64,000 bases of DNA, from NCBI RefSeq assembly GCF_000253255.1, contig NC_015580.1, forward strand, positions 1,873,001 through 1,937,000. Direction: 5' to 3'. The notes under the pieces were generated by a model. It was not told where the DNA came from and did no database searches. It worked only from the letters and a program-made list of their open reading frames with translations. Shown piece after piece: positions 59,506 to 64,000 of this stretch. A program made the translations under genes and the position numbers. The DNA is from Novosphingobium sp. PP1Y. Its GTDB lineage: Bacteria; Pseudomonadota; Alphaproteobacteria; Sphingomonadales; Sphingomonadaceae. How positions within the stretch are numbered: the stretch's first letter is position 1; each line of letters begins with the position of its first letter.

Positions 59506-60098
59506 GCGGCTTTTAGCAACGTCAGATAGCGCTTCTGCGGCATTTCCACCGCGCCGAGGGAGGCGAGGTGCGCCGTGATGAACTGGCAATCGAGCAGGAT
59601 GGCACTTGCGCGGCGCAGCGCCGCAACGAGCCAGGCGAGGGCGACCTTCGACGAATCGGGCACGCGCGAAAACATCGATTCGCCGCAGAACACCCGGTCG
59701 AACCCGACGCCGTAGAGCCCCCCGACAAGTTGCCGCCCGCTGCCGTCTGCCGATTCCTGCCAGCATTCGATCGAATGGGCATGGCCCAGGAAGTGCAGGT
59801 TCTCGTAGCTGTCCTGGATCCGGTGGCTGATCCAGCTGCCGCCTTCGTCGTCATCCTCCCGCACGGCGCGCGGGGCGGCGCAGGCTTCCATCACGTCCGA
59901 GAACGCCTCGTTGCAGGTCACGGTGAAGCGGCCGCGCCGCAGCGTGCGTGCCAGCGACTTCGACAGGTGGAAGCCGTCGAGGGGCAGAATTGCCCGCTGG
60001 CGCGGCTCGATCCAGAAAATTTCCGGATCGTCGCGGCTGTCCGCCATCGGGAAAATCCCGCTGCGGTAAGCGAGCATGAGCAGTTCGGGCTCGATCAT
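59298..60098 (-). CDS. aat: Leucyl/phenylalanyl-tRNA-protein transferase
   Basis: About 266 residues. Core motifs LAYRSGIFPMADSRDDPEIFWIEP, SWISHRIQDSYENLHFLGHAHSIECW and GGLYGVGFDRVFCGESMFSR match Aat, which adds Leu/Phe to N-terminal Arg/Lys proteins for ClpS/ClpAP degradation. The catalytic core ends about where DUF2155 ends, leaving about 68 extra residues encoded antisense to DUF2155. GTG 60122 is an alternative start. Confidence 0.9.
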   Translation of the reverse strand: MIEPELLMLAYRSGIFPMADSRDDPEIFWIEPRQRAILPLDGFHLSKSLARTLRRGRFTVTCNEAFSDVMEACAAPRAVREDDDEGGSWISHRIQDSYENLHFLGHAHSIECWQESADGSGRQLVGGLYGVGFDRVFCGESMFSRVPDSSKVALAWLVAALRRASAILLDCQFITAHLASLGAVEMPQKRYLTLLKAAQFALESDAEAVGLGDGAGAGVGAGLGAGLGSGVLSLPEGFAALLEDAAEAGLASCPGKLIAQDLTQTS

Positions 60099-60252
60099 GT
60101 TCGCGGTTCGCGGTGCGTGCACGGTGGTTTCCGAGGCCTTGTTCCTGGCGGTATTGCCTTGCGGGATCTTAGCAAATCGTTGTGGCGTCGAATATCTTGT
60201 AAGGACACTCTTGTAATCCGTCGCGGCTCCATCTAGAGGCCACGGCGCCCGC

Positions 60253-60328
60253 AGGAGTGTAGCTCAGTTGGTAGAGCATCGGTCTCCAAAACCGAGGGCC
60301 GCGGGTTCGAATCCTGCCACTCCTGCCA
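60253..60328 (+). tRNA. trnW: tRNA-Trp (anticodon CCA)
   Basis: 76 bases with encoded CCA. Acceptor arms AGGAGTG (60253-60259) and CACTCCT (60318-60324) with discriminator G, a seven-base anticodon loop CTCCAAA (60284-60290) reading CCA, and the T-loop GGTTCGAATCC. All arms pair. It sits upstream of secE-nusG, as in many proteobacteria, but with a 1.5-kb gene between. Confidence 0.97.
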
Positions 60329-60551
60329 AATTTCCCGAAAATCGTTGAGTTCGAAGCTTTCCCCTCATGGGGCGATGATTCGCCACGCGCTCATGCGATG
60401 GGAATTTGCGGCGAGCGGAAATCGGCTGTATCGCTGGCAGGCTTGCCAATCGCCTTGTGACGATTAGGAGGGCCGCGTCCTGCGACTCGGACCGTATGGT
60501 CCATCCGGGGCTCACGTTCTTGGTGGCGTATCGGGGAAGATTCAGTCGCAG

Positions 60552-62063
60552 ATGCACGGAACCGCGCGGCACAATACGGTCGAGACAAGCGCGTCAGGTG
60601 GACTGAAACGCGACGAAGCGCTCTGGCTTGGCATTTTCCTGTCATTCCTTGCAGCCCTGCCGGCCCTGCTGGCGTGGACGCCGCAGATGACCGACTATCC
60701 TTCGCATCTCGCCGGCTACCAGATCATGGTCGATCACGGGCGCGACCCGTTCCTGACCAAGTATTTCCAGTTCAAGTGGGAATGGACCGGCAACCTCGGT
60801 GTGGAACTGCTGATGGTGCCGATGGCGCCGCTGTTCGGGATCGAACTGGCGGGTCGCATCATCGTCGCGCTGATCCCGATTCTCACCGGGCTTTCGATCA
60901 TTTCGGTCAGTTGGACGCTCCGCCGCCGCGTCGGCGTAGGCGCCATCCTGGCCTTCGCGACGATCTGGTCGCCCTCGCTCTTGATGGGGTTCCTCAACTA
61001 CTCGCTCTCGGTCGCGCTTGCGCTGTTCGCGTTTGCGGTCTGGGCGCAGCTTGACGAGCGCCCCTGGACGCGGCGCCTGCTGTTCATCCCGGTGGGCTTC
61101 GTCGTGTGGCTCTGCCATGTTTCGGGTTGGGGCGTGCTGGGCGTCATGGTCTTCGGCTATGAATGGACCAAGCGGCGCGGTTGGCTGGACTGGCGCCCGT
61201 TCCTCAAGCCCTGGCCGCTGATCTTCCCGCTTGTCCCGATGCTCCTTGGCATGGGCGCCAATTCCAAGGTGTCCTACGGCGGCGGTGTGCTCGAGTACAA
61301 ATGGGGCATCCTCTACAAGGCGATGCGCAGCTACGACTACCTGCTGGACGTGACCAGCGTGGCCGTGCTGGCGCTGGTCCTGTTCGTGGCCTTCGTTACC
61401 CGCCGGATCGACGGGCGCATGGGTTGGGCGGCGCTTATCCTCTTCGGCCTGACGCTGGTGGTGCCGCGGCAGATCTTCGGCGGCGACTATGCCGACTATC
61501 GCCTCAGCACGACGGCGCTCCTCGTCGCGTGCCTTGCCATCAACTGGCCTGCGCCGCGCTGGGGCCTGGCGCTTTCAGGCCTCCTGTTCACGAGCCGCCT
61601 CGCGATCACGTCGGTGGTCTGGTACCAGGACGCGCAGACAGCGCGCCAGATGATCGCCGCGCTCGACTACATGCCCGAGGGCGCGAAAGTGGCGACGGCC
61701 GTGGCGATCCCGCGCAGCCAGTGGCTGTTCGGTCCCTTCGAGCATTTCGGCAGCTATGCCGTCGTCCGGCGCAGCGCGATGGAAAATTCCAACTTCGCCT
61801 TGCCCGACGTGCACATGCTGACGATGCGCGAGACCGCTTTCCGCTTTGCCGATCCGACGCAGCGCATCCTCTACTCCTCGAACCAGCGGATAGACCTGCG
61901 CAAGTTCCGTCCCGCGCTCCATGCCGAGTACCTGTGGTACATCGGCAGGGCGAAGCCGGTGGCGCTGCCGGACGGGGCCCGGATCCTCTACAGCACGTCC
62001 AACTCGTTCCTTGCACGACTTGCCATACCGGCAGACCTTGCAAATCCGGTGGACGGAAGCTAA
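60552..62063 (+). CDS. Large polytopic membrane protein, function unknown
   Basis: 503 residues with about 10 helices and one conserved-looking periplasmic segment near the start (MTDYPSHLAGYQIMVDHGRD). The layout of helices and an external C-terminal domain resembles GT-C-type membrane glycosyltransferases (mannosyltransferase or ArnT-like), but the acid motif is not clear, so I call it only a candidate. It separates tRNA-Trp from secE. GGGGAA lies about 13 bases before ATG 60552. Confidence 0.75.
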   Translation: MHGTARHNTVETSASGGLKRDEALWLGIFLSFLAALPALLAWTPQMTDYPSHLAGYQIMVDHGRDPFLTKYFQFKWEWTGNLGVELLMVPMAPLFGIELAGRIIVALIPILTGLSIISVSWTLRRRVGVGAILAFATIWSPSLLMGFLNYSLSVALALFAFAVWAQLDERPWTRRLLFIPVGFVVWLCHVSGWGVLGVMVFGYEWTKRRGWLDWRPFLKPWPLIFPLVPMLLGMGANSKVSYGGGVLEYKWGILYKAMRSYDYLLDVTSVAVLALVLFVAFVTRRIDGRMGWAALILFGLTLVVPRQIFGGDYADYRLSTTALLVACLAINWPAPRWGLALSGLLFTSRLAITSVVWYQDAQTARQMIAALDYMPEGAKVATAVAIPRSQWLFGPFEHFGSYAVVRRSAMENSNFALPDVHMLTMRETAFRFADPTQRILYSSNQRIDLRKFRPALHAEYLWYIGRAKPVALPDGARILYSTSNSFLARLAIPADLANPVDGS

Positions 62064-62194
62064 GTCGCATCTTCCTTCCGACAAGCGGATAACATTTGCC
62101 CCTCCCGGCCCCGGCCGGGGCGGCGATGTCCCCTAGCCGGAAGAGATGAGAGTTTTTTCTCAGGCATCAGGCAAGAGACACGAGAGCAACTGAC

Positions 62195-62389
62195 ATGGCC
62201 AAGACCACTCCCGGCGAATTCATCCGGCAGGTGCGCGCAGAAGCCTCCAAGATTCACTGGCCCTCGCGCCAGGAAACTGTGACGACGGCGATCTTCGTCG
62301 GCATCATGACGGTGCTGCTCGCCACGTTCTTTCTTGGAATCGACGCGCTGTTCGGCTGGGTCGTCAGCTCGCTTCTGTCGCTGCTGTGA
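62195..62389 (+). CDS. secE: Preprotein translocase subunit SecE
   Basis: 64 residues: an amphipathic N-terminal helix with RQVRAEASKIHWPSRQETV, then one membrane helix (about 32-55). This is the short SecE of alphaproteobacteria, part of SecYEG. It starts 30 bases before nusG's operon partner and precedes nusG directly. Confidence 0.95.
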   Translation: MAKTTPGEFIRQVRAEASKIHWPSRQETVTTAIFVGIMTVLLATFFLGIDALFGWVVSSLLSLL

Positions 62390-62418
62390 TCGCCTGAAAA
62401 CCGGAAGAAGAGAGAACC

Positions 62419-62955
62419 ATGGCCCGTTGGTATATCATCCACGCCTACTCCGGCTTCGAGAACAAGGTTAAGGAAGCGATCCTGGCCGAGGCGGAGCGGA
62501 TGGGGCTGTCGCAGCTCGTCGAGGAAGTGCAGGTCCCGCACGAGAACGTCACCGAAGTGAAGCGTGGCAAGAAGGTGCAGGTCGAGCGCAAGACCATGCC
62601 CGGCTACGTCCTCGCCAAGCTGACGCTCAACGATGACGTCTATCACCTCGTGAAGAACACCCCGAAGGTCACCGGTTTCCTGGGATCCAGCGGCAAGCCG
62701 CAGGCAATCAGCGAGAGCGAGGCCGCGCGCTACTTCGGTGCCGCCGAGGCCGCTGCTGCAGAGCCGCGCAAGCAGATCAACATCGATTACGAGATCGGCG
62801 ATTCGGTGAAGGTCCTCGACGGTCCGTTTGCCAGCTTCAACGGTATCGTCGAAGAACTCGATTTCGACAAGAACCGCGTCAAGGTTTCGGTGTCGATCTT
62901 CGGCCGCGCCACGCCGGTCGAGCTCGACTTCGAGCACGTCGAACTCAGCAAGTAA
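62419..62955 (+). CDS. nusG: Transcription termination/antitermination factor NusG
   Basis: 178 residues. NGN domain (ARWYIIHAYSGFENKVKEAI, VERKTMPGYVLAKL) and C-terminal KOW domain (YEIGDSVKVLDGPFASFNGIVEELD). It binds RNA polymerase and couples transcription with Rho and ribosomes. It ends 21 bases from the convergent GNAT gene. The usual following rplK is not seen here. Confidence 0.97.
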   Translation: MARWYIIHAYSGFENKVKEAILAEAERMGLSQLVEEVQVPHENVTEVKRGKKVQVERKTMPGYVLAKLTLNDDVYHLVKNTPKVTGFLGSSGKPQAISESEAARYFGAAEAAAAEPRKQINIDYEIGDSVKVLDGPFASFNGIVEELDFDKNRVKVSVSIFGRATPVELDFEHVELSK

Positions 62956-62976
62956 TCCGTTCCGGCGCCGCGCCTG

Positions 62977-63672
62977 TCAGGGTGCGGCGTCATACAGCGT
63001 CATCCAGACGCGGGCGCGTTCGGCAAAGCCGAGGTGCCCATAAAGCGCCAGCGCGCTTTCATTGTCCGCATAGCTGTGCAGGAACGGCACGCGGTCTTCT
63101 TCCAGGATATCGGCGATAACCTTGCGCATCAGCCGCGAGGCAATGCCGCGGCCGCGCACTTGAGGCAGGGCGCAGACGCCGCTGACTTCGACGAAGCCGG
63201 GAACCCGCATGCGTTGCCCGGCCATGGCGACGAGCCTGCCGTCTTCGAATATTCCCCAGAACTGTCCGAGGTCTGCGGTACTGTCTGCAAACGGGCCGGG
63301 TTCGGTCAGCCGTGCCAATGCCAGCATCTGCGGGTAGTGGCTGCGGGTCAGCTTTACCATGGCGGTATCGTCGAGGGCAGGGCGGTTCCCCGTAAAGACG
63401 AGCTGGATTCCCTGGCGGCGCTTGGTCACGCGCGTTCCTTCGGGCTCCATCGCTTGCCCGGCCTCTTGTTCCATTTCGACGATGAATAGGGCGCCGTGCT
63501 TCCGGATGAGAGCGGAAAGATCCGCCTGGCTCTCCGGCGAACGGTCCTGCGTTGCCGCGAGCGGACCGATGTCCGGACGGTAGCGCCGGGCCTTGCCCGA
63601 TCCGATGGCATATCCTGCCTGCTCGCCGGTCAGGGCATTCCAGATGAGACGGTCGAGGACATGCTCGCTCAT
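62977..63672 (-). CDS. GNAT-family N-acetyltransferase
   Basis: 231 residues. N-terminal variable part, then GNAT fold with VSGVCALPQVRGRGIASRLMRKVIADI (acetyl-CoA loop R-G-x-G-I-A) and LYGHLGFAERARV. Substrate unknown. The start at 63672 overlaps the MarR gene in ATGA, so the pair is coupled. Confidence 0.88.
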   Translation of the reverse strand: MSEHVLDRLIWNALTGEQAGYAIGSGKARRYRPDIGPLAATQDRSPESQADLSALIRKHGALFIVEMEQEAGQAMEPEGTRVTKRRQGIQLVFTGNRPALDDTAMVKLTRSHYPQMLALARLTEPGPFADSTADLGQFWGIFEDGRLVAMAGQRMRVPGFVEVSGVCALPQVRGRGIASRLMRKVIADILEEDRVPFLHSYADNESALALYGHLGFAERARVWMTLYDAAP

Positions 63673-64000
63673 GCTCCGATCCCTTGATTGCGCATGGCGC
63701 GCAGGCGCTGTTCGAACGGGCTCCTTTCCAGGGCTTGGTCGAGGCGAGCGAGATGGCCCAGCAGGTCGTCCGGAGGGCCTTCGCACAAGTCGGCCACGGC
63801 GCGCTGCACAAGCGGGAATACATGGAGCTGAACGCGGGAGAGAAGTGTGCGCCCGGCTTCGCTCAGGGCATAGGCACGCAGGCGCTGGTCGCCATCGTTC
63901 AATACCGGCTCGATCAGCCCCTCGGCCAGCAGCTTGCCGATGCCGCGGGTGATGCCGGGCTGGCTCAGGTCAAGGCGCCGGGCCAGCGCGCCGACAGTCA
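63669..64000 (-). CDS. MarR-family regulator, C-terminal part (cut by window edge)
   Basis: The visible 110 codons cover the winged helix and C-terminal helices: VGALARRLDLSQPGITRGIGKLLAEGLIEPVLNDGDQRLRAYALSEAGRTLLSR is the MarR DNA-binding pattern. The start lies outside the window. It precedes and overlaps the GNAT gene by 4 bases, so it probably regulates it. Confidence 0.88.
   Translation of the reverse strand, partial: TVGALARRLDLSQPGITRGIGKLLAEGLIEPVLNDGDQRLRAYALSEAGRTLLSRVQLHVFPLVQRAVADLCEGPPDDLLGHLARLDQALERSPFEQRLRAMRNQGIGA

Overview
The window is a GC-rich chromosomal segment of an alphaproteobacterium, most likely a sphingomonad (Novosphingobium/Sphingobium-like). This is inferred from gene content: a RegB/RegA redox pair, SURF1, an NDUFA12-DUF2155-Aat neighbourhood, tRNA-Trp close to secE-nusG, a RamB-type regulator divergent from isocitrate lyase, and Caulobacter-type CheA architecture. 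No insertion sequence, phage, CRISPR array or rRNA was seen. It reads as core and niche-adaptation chromosome, not a mobile island. Region 1 (1-6.3 kb) looks like an envelope polysaccharide module. It holds the start of a CHASE3 sensor gene, a BcsS-like outer membrane protein, a response regulator-PP2C phosphatase / STAS antagonist / HATPase partner-switch trio, and a convergent cellulose-synthase-like glycosyltransferase coupled to a 62-residue membrane protein. A DUF2189 membrane protein follows. Region 2 (6.3-20.4 kb) is a respiratory supercluster almost entirely on the minus strand. It has a caa3-type cytochrome c oxidase operon (ctaC, ctaD, two subunit III genes, subunit IV, membrane cytochrome c) and a bo3-type quinol oxidase operon (cyoABCD) that runs on into SURF1, RegB, RegA and a ModE-like regulator. 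A perfect FNR-type box lies upstream of cyoA, and an MFS transporter is divergent from it. Region 3 (20.4-30.6 kb) holds stress and metabolism genes: copA-cueR with a MerR-type promoter, a frameshifted BCCT transporter remnant, fumarylacetoacetase divergent from an Lrp regulator, and a TetR-controlled tripartite drug efflux operon (NodT/EmrA/EmrB) with two matching operator-like sites. Region 4 (30.6-40.1 kb) is a chemotaxis-type signalling cluster (STAS, cheA, cheR, cheB, cheD, cheY, cheW, an unrecognised 107-residue protein). It has a divergent second cheB whose catalytic histidine is missing, and neither a receptor nor flagellar genes are present. A DUF938 methyltransferase and a MATE transporter follow. 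Region 5 (40.1-48.7 kb) contains a strong small-RNA candidate in a 0.9-kb gap, pfkB, a PAS-GGDEF-EAL protein, isocitrate lyase with a 57-residue downstream protein, a RamB/ScfR-like regulator with a palindromic operator candidate, and a TonB-like protein. Region 6 (48.8-64 kb) contains mannose-6-phosphate isomerase, DUF2721, an asparagine synthase/GMC oxidoreductase pair convergent with a fatty acyl-AMP ligase-like gene, RecX, DUF192 and SDR genes, a glycine-zipper protein, NDUFA12, DUF2155, aat (with a 208-bp convergent overlap), tRNA-Trp, a large membrane protein, secE, nusG, and a GNAT/MarR pair that runs off the right edge. Best candidates for something new are the partner switch beside the glucan-synthase genes, the histidine-less CheB with the unknown Che-operon protein, the small RNA near 40.4 kb, and the wiring of oxidase genes with their own redox regulators.
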